A DNA stretch of 64,000 nt from Mantis religiosa (lineage: Eukaryota; Arthropoda; Insecta; Mantodea; Mantidae), in NCBI GenBank assembly GCA_030765055.1, contig CM060953.1:7346800-7410799 (forward strand), written 5' to 3'. Under the pieces are notes generated by a model. It made no database searches. It was not told the DNA's origin and saw only the letters and a list, made by a program, of their open reading frames with translations. Below, in pieces: positions 21,585 to 32,571 of the stretch (positions are counted from its first letter, which is position 1; each line of letters opens with the position of its first letter). Made by a program: the position numbers and the translations under genes.

Positions 21585-22702
21585 AACTACCCCTTATCTG
21601 TCTCACTTAAAACTACAATTCCCGGAGCATCCTTCCACAACAGGACACCCATCAAGTTTTGTAACCTGTTTCAAGGAAATATGTAATTTTCATGATTATT
21701 ACATATATACAGACGGTTCGGGTTACCAATTTGAAGATAATATATGTGCAATAGGATGTGCTTTTGTTGTTTATGAAAACCAAACGGAACTAACTCACTC
21801 CATGTTTAAATTGTCACCTGAATGTTCTGTATTCCAGTCGGAGCTCTTAGCAATTAAAGAAGCTATAAAATGGTGTACTGTTAATGGGAACAGTGATTCA
21901 CAATCAGATCTACTCGCTATTGATGATAAATACAACTTAAATTCATTAGCACATGAAATCAGAACCTTGCTTCAAAACCATCCAAGACATATTTGCATGG
22001 GATGGGTTAAAGGACACAGTGGAATTTTAGGTAACGAGAGAGCTGATTGCTTGGCTAAGAAGGCTGCAGAATCCAATCTTCCTGTGACATACCCTTTATG
22101 TCCTATTTCTACTGTAAGGAGAATAATACATCAACATATTCTTGAAGAATGGAACCAACAATGGTTAACAACTCCAAATGGAAGTTTAACAAAAACATTA
22201 TTTTTCCCTAGTGTATATGACAGAGGAAAATGTGAAACTCTTGTACCAAATTTTATTTTGACACAATTTTTAAGTGGACATGGTAAATTTGGTGAATACT
22301 TATCACGCTTTCACTTAACATCTAACCCCAAGTGCATGTGTGGTGAAGAATTTCAAACTGTGGTTCATCTCCTTTTCTGTTGTCCCATTTTCTGGAGAGA
22401 AAGACAAGAATTAATATTCAAGCTAGACTCTCTAGGAACTGAATTGTCTGCTCCGCTCACATCTTTGCTAATGAAGCCACAACAGTATAAGTACTTCATG
22501 ATGTTTATAAACTCAGTGTTTAAACGTCTGAAATAGTTTAAATTAATATGCATCAGATTATAATATATTTTCTTCCTTCTAGAATTTAAAATATTTTTTG
22601 TTAAAATTGTGTATTTTTATGTATCAACTCTAACCCTAATATAACACTGTGTAAAATAGGGTTCATAAATCTGGATAAATAAAAAAAAAAAACTACCCCT
22701 TA
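21585..22702 (+). mobile_element. Young 5'-truncated LINE (RNase H and C-terminus) with 12-bp TSD and poly-A
   Basis: AACTACCCCTTA at 21585-21596 and 22691-22702 brackets a 1094-bp insertion ending in an A tract (22679-22690). The open frame runs to 22536. It holds an RNase H domain with YTDGSG (first Asp), SELLAIKEAI (Glu), SDSQSDLLAI (Asp) and VKGHSGILGNERAD (His/Asp), then a C-terminal CMCGEEFQTVVHLLFCCP zinc-binding-like motif, as in I/R1/Jockey-type LINEs. A 3' UTR of about 140 bp follows. The ATG at 21553 lies outside the insertion, so the first 15 or so codons of the 327-codon frame are flanking DNA and not LINE protein. An open frame and perfect TSD indicate a recent event. Confidence 0.92.
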
Positions 22703-22958
22703 CATGAATATTTGTTTATTTTCTCAACATGATTTTAATTTAAATGTTATATTTTACACAAATGAAGCCTATATGTTGTATTTGCTAGAAATAGACTCTG
22801 AAGTGTTCTTCATTTTGGTTGAATATTATAATAATTGGTACAGATTGTCTCGTTAACGTAGATGCTCGCGTGTGATGTTAACGAACTACGAACTATTTTC
22901 AGCTATTGTAGGCGTGACTAATATAAATAAGTTGAGATAGGCAATGCAAGATGTAGCT

Positions 22959-23254
22959 AGACGTAACTTTCTTTTTTTGCTTGTTCCATTTATATCCAGC
23001 CTTTAACTACTATGGTCATATCGCCGGCCGTTCTCCTTTGGAACATACTGAAGGTGTTAACTCGTTATATTTGGTTTTTTTTTATCATTACATCACGCAC
23101 ACATTCACACTCTCATTCATACTTCCAGGCTCTGGGGAAGATGGGGAATTATCTTGGTCGGAGAAAAATCCCCACCTCCACCGCCGGGAATCGAAACCGG
23201 GACCCCTAGCACGGTAGGCAGGTGCTCTACCGACTGAGCTACGAGACGTAACTT
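22959..23254 (-). mobile_element. tRNA-derived SINE with single 112-bp tail unit, 11-bp TSD
   Basis: AGACGTAACTT at 22959-22969 and 23244-23254 brackets 274 bp. On the minus strand the head GTCTCGTAGCTCAGTCGGTA with B box GGTTTCGATTCCC is tRNA-like. It is followed by GGGATTTTTCTCCGACCAAG, a CCTGGAAGTATGAATG segment and a single copy of the 112-bp segment that is tandemly expanded at 32583-34521. It ends with GGAACAAGC and an A-rich tail. Confidence 0.9.
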
Positions 23255-23944
23255 GGTTAATTGTGTTGAAGCAGATATTTCATGTTGATGGAAAGAATAG
23301 TTAAAAGAGTTGAAATGTTTAATGAAGTGGAGAAGTAATGTAGGGTAGGTGATGTGGAACCGTGACAACCTCGGATGGGAGGAAGTTGATTATGTCTACT
23401 ATAAGATCTTTCTTCTGCTTAAGAATTTCGTAGGAGAAACACGTACATAAGTGTCTCTCCGAGGTCGTGCAGAATTATTTTTGAGTGAGCATTTAAGATG
23501 CAGCAATAACGTGTGTGTAAAAGAGTCATACTTAACCAATATACCAGTCATCATTTGTTAAAGAACAACATTTATATTATTTAAATTTGAATCACAATTT
23601 GGACATGTTTCAGAAGACTTCTAGATATATTCAAGAATGTCACCACAGGTGAGAAATTCATCAGCATCCACCTTCATCCCAATAAACTGCTACAGTGTTA
23701 AACCTAATTGGCCTCAGATGCTGATAAGTTGGTATTTAAACAAGGCGAGTGAAATTATTGGATTAGAATATCCTTAAAACTGCTTCCTGAATATACAAAT
23801 ATCGAATCTTTGTAGTTCGTTATTGGTATTTTCAAACATTTAATGCCTCAAAGAGTTCTCAAATCTCGAACTAATCACCTGCCAGTGCGACACTGAATAG
23901 CAATTAACTATCTTCTTGCATCATGTAGTCTACGCTAGTGGTAC
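23255..23944. other. Unassigned stretch
   Basis: AT-rich DNA with no recognised element between the SINE and the mariner fragment. Confidence 0.4.
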
Positions 23945-24500
23945 GAAGGGGTTTGAAGAGTTTCCGACCTCAACATGAAGATGGCAGCACTCGTAAACAA
24001 TAGCTAGCGAATTTCGCTGTTCATTTGTTGACAGCTCTTGACTAAAGTTTCAGGCATTTTGGACTCTCAGTTGTTATGTAACAGTGGTTTGAGTGAGTAT
24101 AAAATCGAGTATCGAGCTGTCATTAAATATTTGTTTTTGAAAGACAATACGCCTACGCAAATCAAAGATGAGTTGGATGCTGTGTATGGGGACTCTGCAC
24201 CCTCATTTACCACAGTGAAATTTTGGGCAGCTGAGTTTGAACATGGCCGTAAGAGCTTGGGAGACGATGAACGTTCGGGACTACCGACGAAAACATCCCC
24301 AAAGTTCGCCAAATGGTGTTAGATGACTGCCGAATTAACGTGGGAGAGATAGCAGAGGCTATCAACATGACGAAAGAACGTGTTTGTCACATATTAAATC
24401 AACATTTAAACATGAGATAGCTGTCCGCGCGTTGGGTGCCGCGTTTGCTCACGTTAGACCAAAAACGTGTTTGAATGAACATTTCCAACGCTCTGTTGTC
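23945..24500 (+). pseudogene. mariner transposase N-terminal fragment
   Basis: It starts with a terminal-repeat-like GTTTGAAGAGTTTCCGACCT. The frame at 24038-24322 reads YKIEYRAVIKYLFLKDNTPT and FTTVKFWAAEFEHGRKSLGD, the paired helix-turn-helix of a mariner transposase. After a frameshift near 24297 it continues as VRQMVLDDCRINVGEIAEAI, ERVCHILNQHL and RWVPRLLTLDQKRV to about 24498. The catalytic domain is absent: a Penelope-type fragment follows directly. A sibling 5' end is at 31381-31570. Confidence 0.85.
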
Positions 24501-24514
24501 GTTGTGATGCTCCT

Positions 24515-24797
24515 TCCGGTTTGTCCTATATACATTTCTTTGACTCAGTTAATTGTCTATACTTATACCATCTCCTGGCCTGGCATTTAATTTACTGAAA
24601 ACAGTCTTTTGTTCAATGATGCAAGTGTTTTGTCTTTGTTTATATCCAGTGATACATTTGTGGTTATAACATTTAATAAAATATGCTGATGATGGCAGAG
24701 ATGTACACTCCCTAAAAGTCGATTTCTAATCGTCTTTTCACCTGGCTTGTTTCCCGAGAACATCTCGAACAAATTCGTCGCCAGGAAAGTTCAGGTC
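24515..24797 (+). mobile_element. Penelope-like element 3' end fragment
   Basis: It matches the right arm of the element at 2812-3454 (TATCCAGTGATACATTTGTG, CGATTTCTAATCGTCTTTTC, CACCTGGCTTGTTTCCCGAG) and ends GTTCAGGTCTTATTTT. The CTGATGATG motif is kept, but the GAAAC partner has mutated to TAAAA. Confidence 0.8.
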
Positions 24798-25641
24798 TTA
24801 TTTTAATGATATCTGTTTCAATGTCTTTCCCCATTGTTGGTTGCTGAATCAGAAGAAGGATTTTTTACATGTACTTGTTGCTCTATGTGTTGCATAATAC
24901 TTGAATGCTGAACTTTTAAACTTATTCTTTAAATATCTAATTGAAAATTAATTTATTAATTTGTAGTTATCATTCCTTTACATCGTTTTTCCAATAATTA
25001 GGTTCTTTTGGGATATTTTGGGTCTTTTAAGAGGCCATTCTTAGATAATTTGTAGATCCACAACTTCCTAGCCCTAGTAATAACACATTTGACATTAGTT
25101 GTGGAAAAGTGACGTCTGGTCGGATTTCCTCTGGTTTCCCCAGTTGCTCTATTACCTTTAATTTCGGACTGATTGCCCATCCTGACTGACCATTCTGATA
25201 CAGAGTTTGGCTGCTCCATGACACCCACCTGCAATTCGAGGAGAGTAAATGGGAAATTTACGATGTGTTTGCTCTTCTCGTAATATATTTGCTTCATGAT
25301 ATTATGAACATGCAAATTTGAGTGTTCATGATGTTAAGCTAAGAACCAGTTTGCATCTCATATAGTAGCCAATGAGAGGCAACTCTTCAACATGACAGTT
25401 TAGTCTTCTTTTTAAAATTATTTCTACCAAACTAGAAGGATCCTGTTGTGAACATATGGGAGGGGAGAAAGAGAAAGACACTAACGTAAAACTCTTTAGG
25501 TCACTGATTGCTGAAGGGATGATGACCGCCTCCATTAACATTCCTCTACCAATCAGCGGTCGTAAAAAGCACCTCACCTCTCTCTTTCTTTCTCCCCTCC
25601 CCAAGTGTTTTGAGACAGTAACATGCTATGATAAAAGGTAC
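24798..25641. other. Putative islet intron 3' of the LIM2 exon
   Basis: This lies directly downstream (minus sense) of the LIM2 exon donor. No homeodomain coding sequence is visible here or anywhere to its left, so the next islet exon is probably outside the window. Frames at 24998-25604 have no recognised domain. Confidence 0.5.
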
Positions 25642-25925
25642 CTGAATTTGATCCCTCGTTGTTATTGTTGTGACTATTATTGTTATTGTTAACGTTGGTG
25701 GTGTTATTGTTGTTCTCGCTGTTGGTGGCCTTCTCTAAGACCTCGTGGTCTTCCTTGCAGAAGAGTCCGTCCTCACGAAGGGCGAACTCGTCTCCAGGAA
25801 TGAGTTGCCTCTCACACGCGCTACACCGGAAACACTCGATGTGATATATCTTCGTCTTGGCCCGCATCACGAAGTCGTTCTTGCTAAAACTGAGCCCGCA
25901 CTTGTCGCACTTGGTCCCAAACAAC
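25642..25925 (-). CDS. tup: islet (tailup) LIM-homeobox protein, LIM2 exon
   Basis: Islet proteins are LIM-homeodomain transcription factors acting in the nucleus in neuronal and cardiac/dorsal cell specification; their LIM domains bind cofactors such as Chip/Ldb. This 284-bp exon opens after TTTCAG (acceptor at 25926) with a phase that completes the Arg codon begun in the LIM1 exon. It reads LFGTKCDKCGLSFSKNDFV..., with a complete LIM zinc pattern: C-x2-C-x18-H-x2-C-x2-C-x2-C-x18-C-x2-D. GDEFALREDGLFC is characteristic of the Islet second LIM domain. After HEVLEKATNSE comes an Asn-rich low-complexity run (about 16 Asn in 26 residues), ending EGSNS before a GTACCT donor at 25641-25636. The family assignment is firm; the homeodomain itself is not in view. 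Confidence 0.95.
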
Positions 25926-26679
25926 CTGAAACACCACCACACACTACAGTATAGCCACTTGCCATCTGACCAAAGTAACAACTGTTGGAAAACATAAAGG
26001 AATATCTCGGAAGTCGTTCCCTAAACATATATCCTGAAGTTTAAGGAGAGGTACCTACATTTGTTAATGTAGTAATGCTTTGTCAGTTTAACTCTTATAC
26101 AAAACTCATCCAGAATAAGGAACAACTTACACATTTCATTTGAAAATGTCTTATGTATAGGTAGTACTATTAATACCAATTTGTTATTTAGCCGACTTTT
26201 CATTACTGTTTACAAACAGTTACCGAAGTTTTGGTAAGAATGTATTTTGATTAAAGAGGCCTCAAGTGAAATCTCGGTGTAGAGACCACAACTGCTTTGT
26301 TTTTGGAGTTGGGATGTTGTGACATCTGCGTAGCAGCGAGAATGTGAGAGTCGTGTGTAACATGTACCAAGCTGACAGCTGTACAACCACCGGCTGTGAA
26401 GGGTCACGAGTTCAGAACCCTTCATACGGAGAAAAGGATCAGGTTGCAGAAACACCACACACGATGAGAGCGTTAAACTGTACAGTTTTGTCTGTCTTAC
26501 AGTCTACCAAGCTTATCTACAACAATCGTTCACATTCCCACATAATTATAGACATACCTACATGGCATTTTTCATGGCATTTTATTGTTAGAGACATTTT
26601 TGATAACAACATAAAATTGTTGTTGGAAGCCAGAAGCAGAAAGATCCATTGTTGACTCCAGAGTATTAGCCATATACAG

Positions 26680-27600
26680 GATGAGTATAAAAGTATGGAA
26701 CAATGCTTGTAACTTTGTTGTTATAGTTTTGTGAAGTGATATTTTCTTTAGAAAAGCTGTAAGATATCATGCTTTTTTAATGGCAACTTTTTTTTTGTCG
26801 TCAGGTTTTGGTACTTACCGGTAGATGCTTTTTTGAACTGTAATTTAAATTTATTAGGATGTATTACAGAACATGAAATTTATACCAAGAAGACACATTC
26901 ATAACAAAATTAGTGCTACTGTGTTGTAACAAATGATGAATTCACTTCAAAAGATGCTCAAAATGACCTCCATTTACAAGCAAACAATGTCAAAGTTTGA
27001 AATTAGTTAATGTTTGCAGCAACACTGTTCGTCTGATCAGCCGCATCTCTTGTCCACTTCTTCGCTTTAACTGTTCAAAATCTCTTGGTCGATTCTTGTA
27101 AACCCTCCACTTCAAATATCCGCACAAGAAAATGTCTATCCATCTTTCTGGAAATTCATAATTTAGGTAATCCACTACCTGCCTTCCATAATGTGCCGGC
27201 AAGTAGATAAATGTGGGTTTTCTTCCACTGATAATAAAACTTCAAGAGCCTTATCATCTGTGACTCCTTTTGGCCTTACAGATTTTATTTTATTTTTAAC
27301 ACTTCCAGTTTGATTCAACTTTTTCAGAATTTTGTTTACCGTAGAATGAATAATTCTTCATTCTGGATACATTTCATTAAACATAAACAAACCTCTTCTT
27401 GGGTCCTCCTTCTATCACCATATCTGATCATCATAAATATTTCAATTCGTTGTGCCATGACTACTTTCAGGAAGATTTGCATTGTCCTTATTAGCTTAGC
27501 TTTTGTCTGTATTTGCACAATCCAAAGCCACATATTGATGTACCCTACTCTATTGTTAACGTACTCAATTTGAAGTAATGATGCACCTTCCTTTGTTCAG
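26680..27600 (-). pseudogene. Internally deleted mariner-like element
   Basis: The minus strand carries an N-terminal piece (27533-27336) with RIEIFMMIRYGDRRRTQEEV, the helix-turn-helix of DUF4817-linked transposases. Further on, a C-terminal piece (27202-26990) has WIDIFLCGYLKWRVYKNRPR and ends at GGHFEHL (about 26965). The catalytic middle is missing. The first recognisable end is ACAGGATGAGTATAAAAG at 26683; the other terminus was not found. It is not functional. Confidence 0.75.
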
Positions 27601-28115
27601 TACACATGTAGTTAGGTTCTAGTAAATTTAAATTGTGGTTTGAAAGGTATTTGTACGTTCTGAGACTTGAGGACTGGAGGAGTGTAGTAAAAAGAAACGT
27701 GGCCATTTAACATACGCACGAAAAAGAATCTCACACCCTTTATTTGTAATCATAGTTAGGGGTAGTGATATTTAGCATTTTTATTTTTACATTTATTTTG
27801 AGTTAATTTTTTAAACGATGAATATTAATATTATATATATGAGATTTAAAACACATTTATGGAGTGTTATTAATGACAATGAGTTACAAGTGCATAAAGT
27901 GTCAATTTATTTTATATTAATGTAGGTTAAAGCAATACACAGAAATACAGAACAAGTTGAAAGAGACTGCATAACACACACAAAAAAGATAAATGCATAC
28001 TGATATAAAACTAGCACAATAAAAAGAAAATGCATAAAATTAGCCTCACACTTACTGACGTGACCTACACATAGAATAAATGAAAGTTGCGCATAAAACC
28101 GAACAGAACATTGCA

Positions 28116-28295
28116 AATCGGAACTTTGGCAACTGAGAACTCCAACTGGAATTAACATGTGTTTATCACTTCCTTAAAATTAGGATTGCTATTAGTTTTT
28201 AGAGACAAGGATTGAAACTTTCCGTTAACTGGGTTGTGGACAGTCATTAGGCGTCGTAAGATAAGTCTCTTTTGTAAAACAAATGAACTCGCTTC
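28116..28295 (+). repeat. Dispersed repeat, copy 1 of 2
   Basis: GGAACTTTGGCAACTGAGA, a GGTTGCTATT-like stretch, GTCATTAG-GCGT and GAACTCGC occur in the same order at 37018-37185. The two are diverged copies of one dispersed element in direct orientation. Confidence 0.6.
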
Positions 28296-28587
28296 AGTAC
28301 CAAACATACCTCATATGGAAAATGGTGGAACAAAAGGCTAATTTAGCGGGAAGGGTTGCTTTCCACATTCCATAAGAGTGGTCACTTACTTTAAGTATAA
28401 CTTTCTAAACATGTAAAGGTTCTACACACTCTTCAGTTAAAGCTTCCAGAAGGGAAAGCATTAGGAAGAATAATTACTTGGGAAAATCTTCGATTTCGCA
28501 TTTATATCGCATTTTGAGTCGATTTCGCAATTTATCGCGCTATATCGCATTTGCGAAAAATGTGAGAGCATGCTGACATCTTACAGC

Positions 28588-28830
28588 TGGCCGCGCCGTG
28601 GCTCAGTGGTTAGACCGCTTGGCTCTCACCAAGGCAGCCCGGGTTCGAACCCAGGTGACTGCAAAGTGAGATTTGTAGTGGACAACACGGCGCTGGGGCG
28701 GGTTTTCTCCGGGATCTCCGGTTTCCCCCGCCATCTCATTCCACCGGTGCTCCATCTTCATCTCATGTATCATCAGTGTCATCGTCTGCGGTGCCGTATG
28801 TAGTAAAAGTGGACGTTAAATACTACACAT
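28588..28830 (+). mobile_element. tRNA-derived SINE
   Basis: The head has the A box GTGGCTCAGTGG and a perfect B box GGTTCGAACCC (about 28641). A GC-rich body follows (GGGCGGGTTTTCTCCGGGAT, GGTTTCCCCCGCC), then a TGTAGTAAAAGTGGACG 3' part ending in a T/A-rich tail. Compared with its AT-rich surroundings it is clearly a younger insert. The short frame across it (28570-28803) is not a gene. Confidence 0.85.
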
Positions 28831-28984
28831 TTCATTTTTTTTATTAAAGCTTTTCTAAAAAAAAATATCACTTCATAGATAAAAAAATTTACTTACCATC
28901 CTTGGGTTAATAAACATTTAAAAAAAAAAAATTAAATAAGTTGGTATAACTTTAGTTCCTCGAAATAAATATAGTATTAAACAT

Positions 28985-29420
28985 TTACTACATTTTTCTA
29001 AAAAAAGATAAAATTCCTAACAATAAAAAATCTGGTATTTATAAATTTAATTGTTTAGATTGTGATCAGGTTTATATTGGAAAGACGAAACGTAATTTGG
29101 AAATCAGAACGAAAGAACATTTTCGTAACATTAAGTATAAGCAAACAGATAAATCGGCCGGTCATTTAACCATGAAATAAATTCAGAAGTTAAATTATTA
29201 AAACAATTGAATGATCCGGTAGATTTAATGGTTTGGGAATGAATTTTGAAGTACTAGCAGTTGATTCTGTTTTTAGGTTTGTTTCGTTTTCAGACTTTGG
29301 TAATACTGAAAAAAAGATAATAACATGGTAACCGGAGTCCTTGACAACGGAGTTTATTGATGGACTGAAGATGCAAGGAATTTGTTTGTGAAATCGATCT
29401 CCATTAGAAAGAAGAATTAA
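28985..29420 (+). pseudogene. Penelope-like element GIY-YIG endonuclease fragment
   Basis: Plus-strand codons from about 29025 read SGIYKFNCLDCDQVYIGKTK and then RNLEIRTKEHFRN. This is the GIY...YIG catalytic motif with the inserted C-x2-C that marks the endonuclease of Penelope-like elements, plus the catalytic Arg and the following EH. After one frameshift (about 29170) it continues NSEVKLLKQLNDPVDLMVWE. A later CTGAAGATG...GTGAAAT stretch (29372-29400) is a weak version of the 3' motif in the other Penelope copies. This is a different subfamily from the copy at 2812. No reverse transcriptase portion is visible. Confidence 0.85.
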
Positions 29421-30970
29421 CACATTTTTCTTATAAATGAAGTTTTTTTGTTATAAATATTTATATTTGTGTAATGATCACTTCATAGAGCTGCAACAGC
29501 AAGGTTACAGGTATTATTCCAGACTTTTTACTTAACCGGTAAACTTTTCGTTTGATGTTCTAATTTAAGGGGTCTCCAAATAATGTATTTCCCATTAAAT
29601 GTTGGCACATCCAATTTCGGATAGAGTGCAATACTTGTACGTACGCAGTAGGTGGACAAATTGGCGGGACGTCGTGGAAGCTCGGTATATAGGTTATGTT
29701 TATTTGAAAATTCAGCAGCCGGACCGGACCCTTGTTTGTTTAGGTTGCCGGATCAGGGATTTTTGTTTTGGTGGGCGTTAGTATCGGAGGGGAAGGAATT
29801 TGCGGTCGCCTGAGATGATGAACAAGCCCCGTTCATTTGTGCAAACTTCGGCTCCAGTTTACAGAAATGCTGTTCAAAACATCGCCACCCCATCAACGTT
29901 TCCCCTTCCCTCATCGTGTTTTTACCCTTATGTAAATATGCAAACCCCTAGTACGTACTCGTTCTCTCAACGCTCCTTCCTAATATTTAAAATCATTCAA
30001 AATTCCCCTCTTCCTTTTATGTCCGTATTTAAAGAGGCTTGTTCCCTTGCATTTGCATTTAGTGGAATTCTGTCCAAAAAAGCAAGACAAAAATGCTATC
30101 CAATTACGTAGTTAGGACTTTTTAATTGAGTATTTGATTATTTTTTAAAGGCTAGCAGCTCACATTTTGGAGGATAACTTTAAAGCATTTTCAAATTCGC
30201 CTATAAAGTGAATTCTTAATGTAGCGTCAGAATTGTGTTCTTAAAAACATCCTTGTCTCTAAACCCTCACTAGATGTCAGACAAGCGACATAAACACTCT
30301 AACAATAAACGTTCGTCATTTTGGAATGACACAAGTGTAACAGTTGTTTCGATTTATATTTAAAAAGGGTTTGAACAATTTATAAATTTATAAAAGAAAA
30401 ACAAACAAAACTATGCAAAAATAGATGTAATTTTGTGATTGCCCGTAGTAATAAATGTATTACGTAGTGTAGTGACGTAGTAGTAAGTCGGCCAATCATA
30501 TAAAAGTAATATATGGGTAACGATAATAACGAAGGATTAAATAATCTTGGTGTAGAAACCGAAAGAAAATTAGCCCCCCCCCCTTTTTGTGGAACGCCGA
30601 ACAGATCGGACGCTTTTTAAATTGCTCGAAAATATTTAAGTGTTAATTCAATTTGAAGTATTAGATTGATTCCGATCACAGTATAAAATTTTGTGATAAG
30701 AATTGTAATGGATTTGGTGTTAAAAGAAATAAACAAAAGACTGATTTCTTATAGAAATTCAAATTAAAAATCTTAATGATTACTTTACTCGTTACCAACC
30801 TTGTAACTTAGAGTTTTCATCGCTCGTAAGTAAGAATGTAACAGAAGAATATTAAAAGCTAGCCGAGGTATAATTAAGGATTTTCCTGATAACTTCGGGG
30901 AACTTCTTCTTCATCAAGTCATAATATTTTGGACGAAGGTAAGATCGACGAAGTAAGACCAACGACGGGA
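29421..30970. other. Unassigned intronic stretch
   Basis: AT-rich, with a C12 run near 30574-30585. The frame at 29800-30111 shows no domain. No repeat family is recognised. Confidence 0.4.
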
Positions 30971-30973
30971 AAC

Positions 30974-31105
30974 GAGATACCAGCACGAATCTTGCTATAT
31001 ATGTTACCGCAACTTTGGGGCATCACAACAATGGAGGTATCCTGCCACATAAACGAGATACCAGCACGAATCTTGCTATATATGTTGCCGCAACTTTGGG
31101 GCATC
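30974..31105. repeat. Short direct duplication, 79-bp period
   Basis: ACGAGATACCAGCACGAATC with TTGCTATATATGTTRCCGCA and ACTTTGGGGCATC occurs twice (about 30972-31025 and 31051-31105). No further units are seen. Confidence 0.85.
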
Positions 31106-31380
31106 GAAACCCACAACAACGGAGCAATCCTGGTACATATGTCGCCATTACGTGGGGATCATAGCATCTTCAACATCGCACTATCCCCCAGCACCAAAAA
31201 CTTCACAACGCAGGATTTATAGTTCGTCGTCTTCAATCGTCGCATGTGTAGCAGAATAGAAATCTTGTTACACAAGTTTAACCCTAAGGATAACAATTAA
31301 CATTTGTACATTGTACATGTGATATATTTAGTTAATCCTTCATAATTGTCTTGAAATAACTGATGATACTTGAAATACTA

Positions 31381-31570
31381 GGGTAGTCTGAAAAGTTTCA
31401 GACCTTAAAATGAAGATGGCAGCACTCGTAAATAAAAGCTACTGAATTTCGTTATCTTGTCAGTTACTCACTAAAGTTTCAGCCATTTTGGACGCTCAGT
31501 TGTTATGTAACAGTCCTTTGAGTGAGTTGATGTGAGTCTTTTTACGAAAATGGATAAAATGTTGAGATAA
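31381..31570 (+). pseudogene. mariner 5' end fragment
   Basis: GTAGTCTGAAAAGTTTCAGACC, the following AATGAAGATGGCAGCACTCG and CAGTTGTTATGTAACAGT match the start of the mariner at 23945. It ends abruptly against a Penelope-type 3' end (AAAATAAGACCTAAAGC), the same pair of families as at 23945-24797. Confidence 0.75.
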
Positions 31571-32140
31571 AATAAGACCTAAAGCTTTCCTGGAGACGAA
31601 TATGTTCAAATTCTTCTCGGGAAACAAGCCAGGTGGAAAGACGATTAGAAATTAATGTTTCGGGAGCGCACAAATCTCCCATCAACAGGATATTTTAATA
31701 AATGTTATAACCACAAATGTATCACTAGATATAACACAAATATAAACAAAGACAAAACACTATCAATACTCGCATCACTGAACAAAAGACTGTTTTCAGT
31801 AAATTAATTGCCAGGTCAAGAGATGGCGTGAGTATAGAAAATAATTAGGTAAAAGAAACCTAAATACCTAACTTGACTATCAAGCTGTATAGATCTGTGC
31901 TTCTTAAGCCAACGGCTTCCAAGAGGAGCTGAACTGAAATCCAGAATCACGATTAAGCGTGCTCCTCACAGAGAAAATGGCCAAAGCTTCCTTAACTCTC
32001 CAACCCCAGTAACTGTTGCATTTTGCTAAGATAGTTGTCTCCCGAAAATTGGCTCTATACTCCTTATCAACCATCTTGGCCAAGGGAATCGAACCTGGGC
32101 CTCCCCAATGCATTTCCAGTGTAACTATGCAACATAACAA
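31571..32140 (-). pseudogene. Penelope-like element: endonuclease C-terminus and 3' end
   Basis: The minus-strand frame (32140-31904) reads RIPLAKMVDKEYRANFRETT then ILAKCNSYWGWRVKEALAIF and LNRDSGFQFSSSWKPLA. This is the C-terminal segment of a Penelope-type GIY-YIG endonuclease, ending with the usual LNRD-G---S--W-PL block. The 3' region continues to 31571 and contains the hairpin flanked by CTGTTGA and GAAAC. This copy links the short 3' fragments elsewhere in the window to a Penelope coding region. Confidence 0.8.
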
Positions 32141-32571
32141 TTTCTACAGACCTCTGTCTTGGTTAGCATGAATTGGACAAAGAGGAATCAGATGCGAGTA
32201 TTGGTTAACTAGGAAGTTCAACAGGGGACTACGAAATGACCACAAATCCCGTCTGAGAGTCTCGTGTTACCCGCTGGTCTTGTTCCAAGAGGATTTGGTA
32301 AACACAGAAAGAAAATTTTAATGAGATTTCCTGACTGCTACACCAAGTCCCTTTAATAATATACCTTGTCCTTTACTCCTTAATCAATACCTACTCAACA
32401 GAGATAAGAGGGTGGTACACAAATCGTTTGAAAAATGTAAAGTGTTTTACAGTTTTAAAAATATTTCCCTTTAAAATTAATACATCTTTTAAAGCAATCC
32501 TTAGAGCAATGATGCTAATCTTCCTAATGCTGAGAAACTCCACTGTCTCATCTGATGACGACAAAGTGATC

